DNA from: Viscum album
Taxonomy: Eukaryota > Streptophyta > Magnoliopsida > Santalales > Viscaceae
Assembly (NCBI GenBank): GCA_963277665.1
Contig: OY728128.1
Span: 1,862,926,988 to 1,862,990,987 of the forward strand
Length of the DNA stretch: 64,000 bases
Reading direction: 5' to 3'
Positions within the stretch are counted from its first letter, which is position 1, and every line of letters starts with the position of its first letter. Made by a program: the position numbers and the translations under genes. This document shows positions 33,301 through 46,355 of this stretch, piece by piece. Below the pieces are notes generated by a model. It saw nothing but the letters and a program-made list of their open reading frames with translations. It had not been told where the DNA came from and ran no database searches.

Positions 33301-35451
33301 CATGGAGATTGTAGGTCGTACGTACACATGAACGTTGTTTCCATTTAAATATAACAATGAATCCAGAATGTAAATAAAATATATGTATATATAATAATTG
33401 AATTATAATTAATATATCATTTATATTATATATTTTTACTAAACCTATCCTTAATGCATTCCATATAGAGTATGAAAAAATCATGTCACTTTGGGGAGGA
33501 GTTTTTCCACACTTCCCCAAATCAAATTTTCTTATTTACACATAATTAAAAGCATGAAGGAATGTAATATATAATATATCTAAAAGAAAAAAGAAAAAAT
33601 AAATATCATTGATATTATATAAAAATATTTTTTCCATCACGAATCTAATCCCTGAGTGGATGTAAACAACAATTGAACAACATTATCTCACGAGGCGATA
33701 GTGCACCCTACACTATAACTATATGTTTGATACCCATTTAATTGATGCGTGTGTAATATTATGTATAGTACATATAATAAAAAAATACAATTATATATTT
33801 AATAGTTATTTTATCATATAATAATAGAATAATAATATTTTAGGTGGTGTACAATGAAAACAAAACTTTAGATATTGAGGAAGGATATTGCATCTTACTC
33901 GGGCAACTCTATTTGTTTTTCACCAAAAGGATTCCATGGGTGTCTTTTTGGAAAATTTGAGGATTGTATATTTATAGAGGTATTTTATGTGATATTATTT
34001 AAGTTTTTTTAGATAGAGTGGGTTGATAGGTTTGATGAAGTGTAAGGGTTGATTTTCATTTTTATTGTGGAAGAGTAGTTGCATTCATGTAAATTTTTTG
34101 AAAGGGAATTCGAACAATATTTTTCCAATGAAAGGTTGATCCAATAATATAAAAAATTATAACCAAAAGGCTTTTGGGAATATATTTTTCGATAAAATAT
34201 ATTTTGGATTTTTTTTCTTGGTCATTTTGGCCCTTATGGTTAAGGTTTAGACCCTTGTTAAGCTAATTTTTCTCTTAATCATCATCATTAATGTTAATAA
34301 CCATGCCTATTATTCTTGGTCAAAAAATATGTTGAATTTATTAGAAATTATAAATTATTATATTTAAAAATATGGAATCTCTATTTCAAAATTATAATCA
34401 TTTAATTAAAATTAATTAATTTAGGATTAATCCTACATATGGGAGGACAATGTGAGTTTTAAAATATGAATGATCAAAAGTTTGTTATGATTTTAAGTCA
34501 AATTTCAAAGTCAAATTGATCCAAATGACATAAAGATGATTAATAGATGTATAATTTATATAAGTATACTTTAAAACCAATTATAAATACAATTTAATTT
34601 ATAACTAAATTAGATGAAAAATAAATTCTAAATTAAAATTTTGTATTTTTAACTATTCATTTAAAAATGAAATATCACATAAAAAAAGAGAAAAGTTACC
34701 CTTACCTAATTTTTGTGTTTCTATTTAAAAATTGAAATTAAGTTTTCCATGTAATACTTATAAAAATTATAAAATTAATATATAAAATATGTTCTCTATT
34801 AAATTTTTTTTTGAAAGTATTATTATAAAAATATAGGTTTTTACATGTAATATTGGGATTATTCCAATATTATGTTTATAAAATATATTTGAGGAATGTA
34901 AAAAAAATTATAATTTATAACATATAAATACCACTAATATCACTCACCAATATTAATTAGTTTAATTTGTTCAGATAAAATTCATTTGTGTTCATAAAAG
35001 TTAATTTTATAATGACATTCTCATTATGTTCAATTGGTTCTTATATTCATTTCTAATTAATCTATAACAAATTAATTCAGCCATGTATTTTCATATGTCT
35101 GTTAATCCTCTTCAAAATTTCCATCATAAAAATTATTTTATATCTTATTATATTAAATAATAATATTTATAATAATATGTTCTTATTCAGAAAACATTGA
35201 TCTTACATTTTATGCATGCCATTGAAGAAAATTTATCTTACATGTAACGTAAGCTAACATCAGTGTTCCCAATAGATAAAGATAAAATATATGATTCATA
35301 TAGTGATTTATTAAAATTATGATGAATATAATTCCATCCACACATAGTTCATTAATATAAAATAGAATATTTTCAGTATTACGTGAAATTTAAAATATCA
35401 ATTATATTTAATTACATAGAAAAAAAATTCAAAAAACCTTAGGGTGTTAAA
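30381..35451 (-). repeat. Element 3 3' LTR (copy B)
   Basis: About 5.07 kb. Read on the minus strand it begins near 35451 (AACACCCTAAGG) and ends near 30381. It contains the CpG-type site at 33300-33345, whose complement matches 15593-15640 including ACGTTCATG...CTCCATGAAC, four 28-bp repeats near 30990-31110, and a block matching the palindrome region at 31230-31320. The ends are placed by comparison with copy C and may be off by tens of bases. Confidence 0.65.
30995..31110 (-). repeat. 28-bp minisatellite in LTR copy B
   Basis: Four tandem units of the type ATAGTGGATYRGGTTTCCCCATATTCC, 28 bp each. The same array occurs in copy C (38492-38603), so it predates insertion of element 3. Element 1 LTRs lack it. 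Confidence 0.75.
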
Positions 35452-37882
35452 TTATACCCACATTAAATTTAATTCCTCCCATTAATTTCATCTTGGTATT
35501 AATGTTATAATACATGTATGTTTCTTTTAATAGAAACTTGAATCAGAAAAATAATATCTATAACGTCCTTTAAATCGGAATGTTATAAACAACACAATAA
35601 TCCACTGTAATTCATAACATTGTTTCAACATGGGAGAATGTTGATGGGAAGTTAAAATATAATCATGTAGGAAATTTGAAAATATTTATACAGATTGATT
35701 GAGGGAATCAATAAAAAATATATAAATTATCAATGGAATTTTGAGCACCATAGAGTTATAAATCAATAATGATTTAAAGGGACAACTATTGAAAAAAATT
35801 ATTACACTAAAAAGACATCTTTTTATCATTTTTTTAATTTTGAGTAATAAATTTATTGACCATTAATTTAAGGAATTATAATTACTTCATATATTTGTAT
35901 AAATAATATTTCAACCTTTTTTTGTTTATTGGTTAATTTAAATTAATCTATAATATCATAAATGGATATAAAAAAATTTACATTCATTCCTGATAGTCTA
36001 AAATATACTTTTAATGGATATTAAGGAACATAAAATATTAAATAGTCAACTCTTTGTCTCTTATAGTTCTCTACTGTCAATATGGTTAATACATTAATTT
36101 GTAAAACTAAAAAGTAACAGTAAAAATTTATTATTAATATTTATTCATCAAATTTTTTTACTAATGAAATACAAATTAACCTGTACATCATGTACACCAT
36201 TCGTTGGTGTGATACCCTTAGCATCCGTTATTCAATGTTTCATGATTTTTTGAAATTTTAGAAATGATTTTCTATCATCTGATATAAAGGTTGTAATTTT
36301 ATAATACTAAATTTTTATAGCTTCCAATATAAATTTGGTGGAAATACATGATAAAAGGATAGTCACAAAATAACATTTAACTATTGATTTAAATACAACC
36401 TCAATATATAAATGTTTCATCCAAAGTTTAACAGAAACTATCCATAAGTTTTTTCCTTATAACAATTCTAGAAGATGACAAATAAAAAAACAAATATAAG
36501 TAAATTCATGAAATCAACATAATAATAATTCTACCATATATCACAATATCTTTATTTTTGTCACCTTCCAAACAAGTGAATACCCTTATCATAAATTCTC
36601 TTGATACAGTGTAATAACATAAATTAAAATAATTTTTTTGGAGAACATGCATTCCACAGTAATACAATTATTACTTGATATGTTCCATAAATTCAAAAAG
36701 TTTGAATATTTACTAATGATGACATGGACTACTTATTAAAAAAAATATTTATTCGGTTCTATGGTCATTGATACTATCAAATTTAATTTTTCCAAAACTA
36801 CCATATCATTATCCTAGATAACAACAACTTTATCAATATATTTAACATATTAAGGGGTATATTCCCTTAATAAAAAATCCATCATTCCATTAAATCACAT
36901 TTATTTGCCTTATTCACAATTAAACATATACTTTTCAATATTTAATTAATATTTATACTGAAAATACCTATATATTTCATTATTCATATAACCAAATCAA
37001 TAAATTCCAAAACATAAATACATCATCCGTCCAACTTCATTATCTTATTCCTCAATAACTATTTCCTAGAATATGTATTATGAATCATTTATTAAGGTTC
37101 CTTGACCGCAATCTAATCATTATTCTTATTTTTAATCCAAAAAATATTTTAAAAATTTCTCATACATTTGACATGTCATTTGATGTCTCTTTAACATTAG
37201 CAGTATAACCAATACTCGTGACCCTTATGAATACAAATCATGATAGTTTCCCATAAGAAATCAATATTTATCTTCCCCATACTTTTCGTATCTAAAAAAT
37301 ACAGTTTTTACCATTTTATTTCTAGTTTCATCTATTGAATAAAATAATAAATCATTGGGTGGGTAACACTTATCATAGTTTAAAACTATATAATAAAGAC
37401 AAATTACATATATGATTTCAAAATATTGAAATGTACATATTTAATATATAACACAATAGGATTATCCTAGTTTATTCATATTCATCTTCAAATAAAATCC
37501 CTAATCATGGTTCATAATCATTTTGTGAATTATCAAAGCATATACCCCCTGACTGTCATACATGGTACGTAATAAGGCTCATTTTCATGTACATGGTAAA
37601 ACAAAAGATAGGGCCAAAGCATCGTGTCATAGTTTTTACTCCAAGGTACATTTGACGCCGAACAATTTCCTCATTTAGTATATAGGAAGGAATGTATTTA
37701 TTGGAAATCAGCCACTTTATCCATTACAAAATTAGAAGGCATTATCATATACTTTTCATTATTCATAGACATATCCTTAAATTCATTCTGAGACATATCT
37801 TGAGAAGTGTCTCTAGAGATCAGAATAATTTTTTATCATCCACGTTTCTAAATGATGAATAAATATTTACTCTGATACGAAC
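35452..37882 (-). other. Element 3 internal region
   Basis: About 2.43 kb, nearly the same length as the 2.45 kb interior of element 1. On the minus strand it starts with a primer-site relic (complement of 37870-37880, TCGTATCAGAG) and ends with a polypurine-like tract before LTR B. No pol domain is recognisable. The only coding trace is a zinc-knuckle-like block near 37170-37215, about 665 bp from the primer site; in element 1 the corresponding distance is about 690 bp. Confidence 0.5.
37170..37215 (-). pseudogene. Possible Gag zinc-knuckle relic of element 3
   Basis: The minus strand reads AATGTTAAAGAGACATCAAA followed by TGACATGTC, which aligns by eye with the first-knuckle DNA of element 1 (about 17948-17979). 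Distance to the primer site also matches. Reading frame and ligand residues are gone. It is called only on position plus nucleotide similarity. Confidence 0.3.
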
Positions 37883-38882
37883 TAAAATAACAAATTCTTA
37901 ATGTGTATTTGAATTAAATAATTTTTGCTAAATATTTAATACATTTCACCAACATACACCCAACTAGTGCTTCAAGGAACAAGTAAATTTAAAAACTGGT
38001 ACATGAGTTAATTACAGTGTCTCCCACATGTTTCTCTAAAAATAAATCTTGTCTTAGAAAATTCATACAAAACATATTTCCTCAAAACCTGGGGAATGAT
38101 ACATAAAAATGGATGATCTTAGAAGATCATTAAGTGTAAACAATAGATATTTGTAAGAATAAACATGTGCATAAGAGTATAATAATGTGGTCATATCATC
38201 AGAATATTATTCCTTGTATATAAAATATCCTAAAAAATAATCAAGGAATAATGTTTAGTAGTTCATAAAACATGAATCATAGGGGAATCCAGAGCATAAT
38301 AGATGGAAGCTTAAAATCAGAGAAAGAAATAGAATATTGGGATACACAAAAACACATAACGTCATTAAATATAGGCCAAGAAAAATTGCTCAAACTTATT
38401 AGGGGACATTATAGGGTCCAAAGTTTTGGGTGGGAGACACCACCATCCCAATCATTGTGCATTCCGTGTATGGTATCATGTTTCAACATCATATTATAGT
38501 GGATTGGGTTTCCTCTTCTTCTCAAAGTGGATCAGGATTACCCAATTATACATATTGAATGAAGATTCCCCATATTCCCATAGTGGATCAAGTTTCCCCA
38601 TCTTCCCATCTTCATGGGGACTACACCATCTCGGTGGGGTAGACTATCTTCCCCAATCATAATATTTTACTTGTGCGGGATTGAGTTTCTCTATCCTCAT
38701 ATAGTGGATTAAGATGGTCCACTTGATTTCCATCTTTATATCATGAGATATAAATAATTACCCAATTTATTAGATTGAGATATAGGTCCCACCCATCCCA
38801 AAATGAAATCATACATACATTTTCCACAATTCTATAAATATTCATATCATATCGAATGATGTGAAATGGGTGTTATAAACAT

Positions 38883-40468
38883 GTAATTGATATACCTATT
38901 TTTTATAAATATTTTGATGTGTATTTACATATGAGTTCATATAATGTTAATTAATTTAATAAAATTTAAATGCATGAAAATAATATTTTTCAAATTCATA
39001 TTTGGATTGATATTTTTAAAAATACAAAGGAAAGAATATAAATTGATGAAAAAAATGACTCCTTATACCATGATCAACGTGAATTAGCATAATATCAATT
39101 TTTGATGATGATCATATATATCTTCGAAGGCACAAAATTGAAGAAACTAACTGAAATAGAGATTCCAGTTCTGAAATCAAAATTACAAGTCATGTAAAAT
39201 CATTTCATGGCAATATTAATTCATTTAACATCATATAGAAATGAATATTACATGATGAGTAATCATATTTCATGTCATGTATATGACTAATACTGAAAAA
39301 AACTGATTTCTAGTGTATCTTCTGATGGTATTTCATAAAAACGGTTGACATGGAGGACCATTTAATAAGATAATTGACTTGGTGGAACCCTATGGTTGAC
39401 CACATGTCTTATAAAAGAGGGATCCGTGCAAATATATGTTTACTTCATTCCGTGATGGAGGCACGACCACTAGGGGCTACTGTAGAATTCAGACATGTTG
39501 TAGATAGGTTTTCATTATGTTTTTTATTGCATTATCTTATATAATAATTTTTTAATTTATAATTTAATTTCAATATCTCTGTTTTATTACTTTTACTTCC
39601 CAAACGATCTCATATATTCTATTCACTAAGGAATATAGTTTATTAATCATTGGCGATAACCCAATGATGATTGGATAAATATATAGGGGAGAGATGAATC
39701 AATCAAAAAATGGGTTGGTATCAATGTGTTTTATTTCATTCTCCACTTTTATAATAATTATATTCAGTTGGTATCATATTCGAACTCATTATCATCATAT
39801 ATTTTATTGAATCATGGACTAAGTACATTTAATATTAGAAAAAAAACCAATATGATTGGGATAATTAGTTCATGACCAATGAATGTGATTATTCTTCTAT
39901 AATTGTAATCAATTAATAATTTAATGTAGTTAATTTAATTAAGAAGACCTTTAAGAATTAACATTCTTTGGATGTTAGATCATGTTTTTTCATCTATACC
40001 GTCAATTAAATATGATTGCTTGCACAACTATTTATTATTATTCTTTTTCAAGTTTTGTCATGACTTATTATTAGAAAAAACACCCATGAAAAGTTATTTC
40101 CCTCTGTTTTATTTCCCAATTTTAATTCATTTATTTAAATTTCATAATTTTTTAAATAAAATAAAAATTAAATTTGTCCAATCTAATCATAGGTCAATAG
40201 TTTTCATTGATTTGTTCCTCGCTCTCTGTGGGTTCGACCTTGTGCTTTTTTGATACTACAACATTGGAGTTATTATGGTTTGGGTTAATATAAAATTATA
40301 ATTTTACTCTTACCCGATGTAATGAAGGTCACCATTTAGGAACATCTGTAACCATATCTCAGCCTAAGGAATGAATATATGTTTCATAATCATATCATCA
40401 TATAATAACTTATGAAAATAAACAGGCTTGAAAATCATATAACCCATGGAACTGGAACGGGGTCGTAG
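38883..40468 (+). mobile_element. LTR-like insertion into copy C (possible solo LTR)
   Basis: Copy B is continuous across the equivalent point (about 31505-31515), so about 1.59 kb is extra in copy C. The insert holds a promoter-like TATAAAAG (39410-39417) and, near its end, GCTCTCTGTGGGTTCGACC (40221-40239) followed by CTTGTGCTTTTTTGATACTAC. That phrase resembles the LTR 3' ends of some plant Ty3/gypsy elements (Athila/Tat type). No coding domain is seen; the 93-codon frame at 39972-40253 is low-complexity. Exact ends and target duplication are not resolved. Confidence 0.4.
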
Positions 40469-41627
40469 ACATAATTCCATTATAACATAAATCATTTAGA
40501 AAATAATATTAATGTTATTAGTTATTGTATCCTAGTAAATGAAAAAATATCACAATATATGTCAAATTTGACGGAGGTAGATTTTGATGATCACATCGAA
40601 CATTTCTTAAGGGAATACCTTAATTTGAAAATTAATTTTAATAAAAAATTTCAAAAATAATAATATTATTAATAAATAATTAGAATTTAATTTAAAAATA
40701 TTCTTAAGTAAAATATTCTTTAATCTTTGAGATATTCTTTTTTAAAACATAAAACCTTTTGAAGACCATTTTCCTTGATAATATCCATGAAAACTTTTAA
40801 ACAAGACTAAAAACAATTCGAATATATTTTCACTGAAAACATATAAAAGAAGGTTGAAAAAATTTTGAAAACATATTTCTATAATAATACATTTAATACA
40901 TATAAATATTGTTGGAAATAATTGAAATCATTTTCATTGAATATTATATATTGTAATTATTTAAAAATAATATCTGAAAATAAATTTAAACAGTTATTTA
41001 ATTTAAAGTACTTTTGATAAATATTTTCATTGATAACTAGTTTAAATTAAACATATTTAATGAATAATAAGAATAAATATACTTTAAAAATAACCTTGTG
41101 ACCATATAAATCAATATTCATGGAAATAACAATTATAGAACTGGGTATGTTTTTAATTTTTGAACATTCCTTTTGTACCTTAAATGTATAGAAACATATC
41201 TTGACCTAATAATGAAAAGAAAGATTATATGTTTCTTAAATATTATTTAAAAAACACATAACATGGCTAAAAATTTCCTTTAAACCTTATAAGAAAATAG
41301 TAAAACATATTTCACAACATTTTCTAAAATCACGTTTCAAAAAAGAGAAAATTTTCTTTCTGAAAAGTGATATGAAGTTATATTTTCATTAAAATATTTT
41401 CTTAATTACAGTAAGTAAAAAATAGTGAAAAAATGGTACCATCAAATGGATATAGCATTAATATTCATAGTTTAATAAAATTAATGTGTTTTTTTATATA
41501 TGGATTATTGGATTTCATCAATGGGATCATAATCATAATGCATATGAGCCTCAACCCATTTGGTGAGGACTCGCTAGGTGCATCCAAGAGACCCGAGATC
41601 AAATCCGGGTGGAGGCATATTATCAGG

Positions 41628-41722
41628 TACTCTAGTAGTACTGTAGCAGGCACTGTAGTAGAAACTGTAGTAGTACTATAGCAGAAACTGTAGTAGTACT
41701 GTAGCAGGTACTGTACTAGCCA
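41628..41722 (+). repeat. 12-bp tandem repeat (ACTGTAGTAGTA type)
   Basis: About eight units varying around ACTGTAGTAGTA, with ACTGTAGCAGGC and ACTATAGCAGAA variants, inside the SINE-like retroposon directly after its tRNA-like head. The long plus- and minus-strand frames at 41433-41758 come from this repeat. Confidence 0.8.
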
Positions 41723-41802
41723 CTTTTCGGTACTGCAGCAGCCGGAACTATGCATCAATCTGGGTGTTCGGGCCCCCCGGTTTGGTCCTCAAGTCCTCCA
41801 AG

Positions 41803-42275
41803 GCTTTCGGCCCACCCATGACATTTGGTCCAGTTGATTCACAAGGCCTTCAGGCCACCTTAAAGCCTTAGGGCCACCCCATGGCCTTCGGGCCACATGA
41901 ATGCTAGCCCCAGACACACTACAAAAAAGAAGCAGCCCTAGAAGTGGATTTAGAGCAGGTACACTCACCAGAGCAGAGCCAAATGGATTTTCAGAATGTG
42001 AGGGTATGGCTATGCCATAAAGTAGAATTATGAGCTTTCAAGGGAATCCTAGCCATATGGTCATGCAAAGGTGGAGTGAAACTATTAGGATGTAGATGTT
42101 GGGGAGGGGCAGATCTTTGTAGATAGTCTGGTTTATTTCCCTAAGACCTTCGGGTCATGTAATCTCCTAAGCCTATGGGCCATGTAATCTCTGAGCCTAT
42201 GGGCCTTGTAATGGTTCCCCATCATCTCTTGTAAGTGGGGTTATCAAAATCAATAAAAATTATAGCCTTAGGGCC
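41803..42275 (+). repeat. Dispersed GCCTTNGGGCCAY modules
   Basis: Eight copies of a self-complementary core (GGCC...GGCC or GCC...GGGC) at about 41803, 41849, 41865, 41883, 42150, 42171, 42195 and 42264. They are often followed by CATGTAATCTC or CACCC. Each can fold into a small hairpin. Confidence 0.65.
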
Positions 42276-45079
42276 ATTTAGGAAGTAGTTCATAATCATA
42301 ATCAATCTCGATAAAAAATGAGATAGATGTTATATACCATTAAAACATTGGTATCTTTAAATCATAATGGAAGTAATTACTCTACATGAAGAATAAAATA
42401 TTATTAAAATAATGTTATTAATAATATAACATGTCAAAAGGTATTATATAAACCTCATACTAAAATATAGGTGCATAACATGGGTCGTGTCTCAAAGAAT
42501 GAAAAATGAGAAATATTTACTTTACCGATTTGGAAATTTTTCTATTATAACCCCCATGAAAGAAATATCATCAAATGGAAATTTGAATACCCATAAATTG
42601 AATTATAATAACGATATTATACATCCATGTGTAGTATACACATCACATAAACCAAATGAGTGGGGAATAAGGCACATAACATTAGAAAATAAAAAGTTAG
42701 ATCAAGCTCCCTTAAATCAAGTCTTGACTCTCTTTTTATTAATTCAAAACACATATAAAAGAAATATAAGATTATTTTAAATATTCTATAGAACCATATT
42801 ATTATATTTAATACCATATATATATATTTATATTACCCACATATTAACACTTCCATGTTAATGTTACATTTGGGGTAATATCTACTTTGATTTTTGCATG
42901 TCTCTTAATTTGTTATATTTTTTATCCCCATACATATATCGTCGGTTCAATAATTTAAACCATGATAAAAATATAATTTATTTTTAGTATATATTAATTT
43001 ATAATACTTTATGAAAAATTTACATATTAAATTGAATACACCATTCACAACAACATTAGGTTCTACATACGCATGAATGTTGTTTTCATTTAATTATCAT
43101 AGTGAATGAAATATAGTAATGAAATATATTTATATACATATGCTAATTATTGTATCATTATTATATTACATGTATCATGTAATATTACTAAACCGATATT
43201 TAATAAAATCCATGTAGTTTTTGAATTGATCATAATGCTTTGTGGAGGTGGTAGTCCACACTTACCCTAACAATTATATCATATTTAAACAAAATGAAAT
43301 TCATCATGTTATGTGTTGTATAATTGTTATATATAAATAAATAAATTATATAAATCATATATATAATATGAACACTGTGTTTATATCTCAATTCCAAATC
43401 ATGAGGGCTGGTAATGGATAAAAAACAAAATCACCAAGTTAGGTGGCAATGCACCGTACAACAGAACATTAAGTTCGTGACCAAATAGATTTAATAATTT
43501 GAATGTTTAATAAGAAAACATATTTTAAAAAAAAATATATATTTATTATATTTATTTTCTCATATAATCATGTAATACATATATTTTATGGGAAGGATAA
43601 TACAAATAAATTAGAGTACCTTAATAAAGGATGCTACCTGTTTCTCGGGTAACGTCATTATGTTTCCACCAAAGGGATTCCTTTGAAAGTTTTATGATAA
43701 ATGTGAGTCTTCTAGGATTTTGGAAGATATTTATGAGAACTATTCGGGAGATATTATTTTATATATAATTTGTCTTGGTATTTTTGAGGATGTGAGAGGG
43801 TTGATTTATTTTTTATAGTGGAAGAGGAGTGACATTCTAGTAAATTTTTTTGGAAATGGATTTCCGCCCATGTTTTCCCTCAGACATGAGGATCTAATAT
43901 TAGAAACAATTAGAAAAATGGGATGATATAATAGATATATGGTGGGAAAATTTATTTTGGACAACTGTTTTGTTATTATTGACCCTTATTTTTATGGTTT
44001 AATCCAATGTTAAGCTATTTTTTCCCTTAAACATTTAAATTAATTTTTATCCATATTAAATAATAATTTTGGACAAAATTTAATTTGATCATATTGGGAA
44101 ATATAAAATATTCTTATTATAGATATAGAATAAATTTCTCCAGTTTTTAATAACAGAATAGGTAGAACCTAATTTAATAGTAATTATTTAGATGAGACGA
44201 TAACAAAAGATTTTAAATTAAAAATGTTTAAAATCATGGTCTGGTTTACGTCAAATTTCAATGTGTAATTAATCATAATGAAAAAAATGAAGTAATTTAT
44301 TTTTATTGGATAAAATTAAAATAAAAACCTAATTATAAATATAATTTAACATTATAAACTAATTATTCAAAAAATTAGTTTAAAATTAAAATATACTACT
44401 TTTAAATTTTCATCAAAAAATAAAACATCATAAAAAACAAAAAACATTACCCTAATATAATAATGATGTTTATATTTCAAAAATGAAGTTTATTTTTAAA
44501 TATTAAATTTATATTAGTTCTATAATTTATATTAAAAATAGGTTCTCTATTGAAAAGAGTTAAAACTGATTTTATAAAAAAAATATTTGTTATTATGTGT
44601 AATATTTTGTTTGTTCTTATATTATTCCTATAAAATATATTCAATGAATATAAAAAAAATATTTTATTTAATATGTAAAAAATATACATCATTAATATCC
44701 TTCACAAATAGTAATTGGTTTAATTTTATATTCTTAAATTCATTTCTTTGTATAAAATTTGTTTTTATAAAAACATTCCCTTTATATTCAATAGTTTTTA
44801 TTATTCATTATTATTTAATTTTAAACCAATGAATTCAACCACGGAATTCAAAAACATTGTTAATAATATTAATAAACAATATATTAACAATAACATTATA
44901 TTTCTTTATATTAAATAAAAATATTTATAAAGTTATATTATTTTCAGTTAAACTCATAATTGTATACTATGCATGTAATGGCCCAGAACTCTCTGGTTCT
45001 TTCCTTTATGAAAATCAGGAGTATGAGGTGATTTGGGAGGTCAATGTGACTTATCCCCAAAACTTTCCAATTTTTTTAG

Positions 45080-45690
45080 TTCAGTGAATAGTTCCAACGG
45101 TAAACAGTTATGAACAGTTCTATCAGTGAATAATTATATATGTAACCTCTAATGGTAACCTCTATTTCCTTTGACAAATTTCTAATTCTATGAACAATTC
45201 TATCGTGAACAGTTCTATCATTAACCTCTCTTTCCTTTTCAAAATTTCCAATTCTATGAATAGTTCTATCAGTGGAGAGTTCTATTGGTAACCACATATG
45301 GTAACCACTATTTTCCATTCCCAAATTTACAATTCTATGAAGAGTTCTATCGGTGACCAATTCTATTGGTAACCTCTAATGGTAAACACTATTTCCTTTG
45401 CTAAATTTCCAATTATATGAATAGTTTAATCACTAAATAGTGCTATTAGAAACCTCTAATGGTAACCTCTCATTCCTTTTCCAAATTTCAATCTCTATGA
45501 ACAATTCTATACATGAATAGTTATATCGGTAACCTCTAACGGTAACCACTTTTTTCTGTTCTACATTTTGAGTTCTGTGAACAGTGTTTCCAGAACGGTA
45601 GCTGTACAGTGTTTCCAAAATGGTAGGTGTGAAGTGTTTCCATAGTGGTAGGTGTACAGTGTTTTCAGAATGGATGGTGTAAATTTTTAT
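45080..45690 (+). repeat. Internal tandem repeats of element 2 5' LTR
   Basis: Irregular repeats of about 80-120 bp built from GAACAGTTCTATCRGTGAA, GGTAACCTCTAATGGTAACC and TTTCCAATTCTATGAA blocks, followed by about four units of 27 bp of type GTACAGTGTTTCCAGAAYGG at 45575-45690. The same zone is present in the 3' LTR (53990-54670). Confidence 0.75.
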
Positions 45691-46347
45691 ATCAGTGAGG
45701 TTCTAATGGTGGGGTTCATGAACACTGTTTTTCCTCTGCCAAATTTTCATTTTGTGAACAGAGTTTCTAGATTCCAATAGTTTCAGCCCTTTAGTATTTT
45801 CCTTTGATGTAAAATGCCTTTAAATCCTCTTTTTAAGGACTCTAAGGCCAATTCAAAGGACATAACTCCTATATTAATTATACCTAAGGCTCGGTATGTT
45901 TTTACTTTGTCAAACTGCATGGTTTAATATGGTTCACTTTTAATGGGAAATCATCCACATCTTAAACTTCCACTCCATTTAATATAATAAAGGGACGAGA
46001 TATCTTCCTCCCTAATTCTTCCTCTTTGTTCATGGCTATGAGATGCTAGAACCTTTCATTATATTATATAGGATTTGTATAAACAAACTTACTACTAGGA
46101 TTAGTTCGGCTTTGTTTTTTATGAAACCAAGTAGTATCAATCAATCTTCGATATAAGGTATGATCAATCATCATTCTTTTGGGTTCATCTTATTTTGTTT
46201 CTGCTCTCCCTTTTATGTAATTTTAACCCCATGTTTTTAATGGGATTTTTTTGTCTGTTGACCTATGTGGGGGTGTCTCTGCATACTCGGGTGGATACAA
46301 TTTTCATGAGGGGAGGAGATCATAACTTGTTGTGTGGCCCATTCTCA

Positions 46348-46355
46348 TATAAAAG
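46348..46355 (+). promoter_or_regulatory. TATA box, element 2 5' LTR
   Basis: TATAAAAG within CTCATATAAAAGAATGTCAAG, kept exactly in the otherwise diverged 3' LTR (55241-55248), at equivalent offsets of 1374 and 1359 bases. Confidence 0.55.

Larger units (their letters stand above)
41540..42289 (+). mobile_element. Long SINE-like retroposon, 750 bp, 13-bp target duplication
   Basis: TCATAATCATAAT occurs exactly on both sides (41527-41539 and 42290-42302), and copy B lacks the insert. The left end is tRNA-like: box-B-like GAGATCAAATCC about 56 bases in (41595-41606), preceded by TTTGGTGAGGACTCGCTAGG. Then comes a 12-bp tandem repeat (41628-41722) and a body with eight modules of the type GCCTTNGGGCCAY. 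Near the right end, AATCAATAAAAATTATAG gives a weak tail. It is GC-rich and has no reading frame of note. Typical plant SINEs are 80-350 bp, so this one is unusually long; a non-autonomous element of another class is possible. Confidence 0.6.
37883..44973 (-). repeat. Element 3 5' LTR (copy C), part left of element 2
   Basis: The LTR 3' half, read on the minus strand. It has an end block TTTTTGCTAAATATTTAATACAT-like (37917-37940) matching the complement of the element 1 LTR end, the minisatellite at 38492-38603, the palindrome-region block at 38700-38810, then two insertions (38883-40468 and 41540-42289), the CpG-type site at 43050-43095 and AT-rich sequence matching 34550-35230. It is interrupted at 44973 by element 2 and resumes at 57725. 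Confidence 0.65.

Noticed and set aside
33254..33520. 88-codon minus-strand frame
   Set aside because: It covers the CpG-type site of LTR copy B. It has no matching frame in copy C and no motif.
41628..41722. CRISPR-like array
   Set aside because: The 12-bp units have no spacers and vary gradually. This is a simple tandem repeat in plant DNA.
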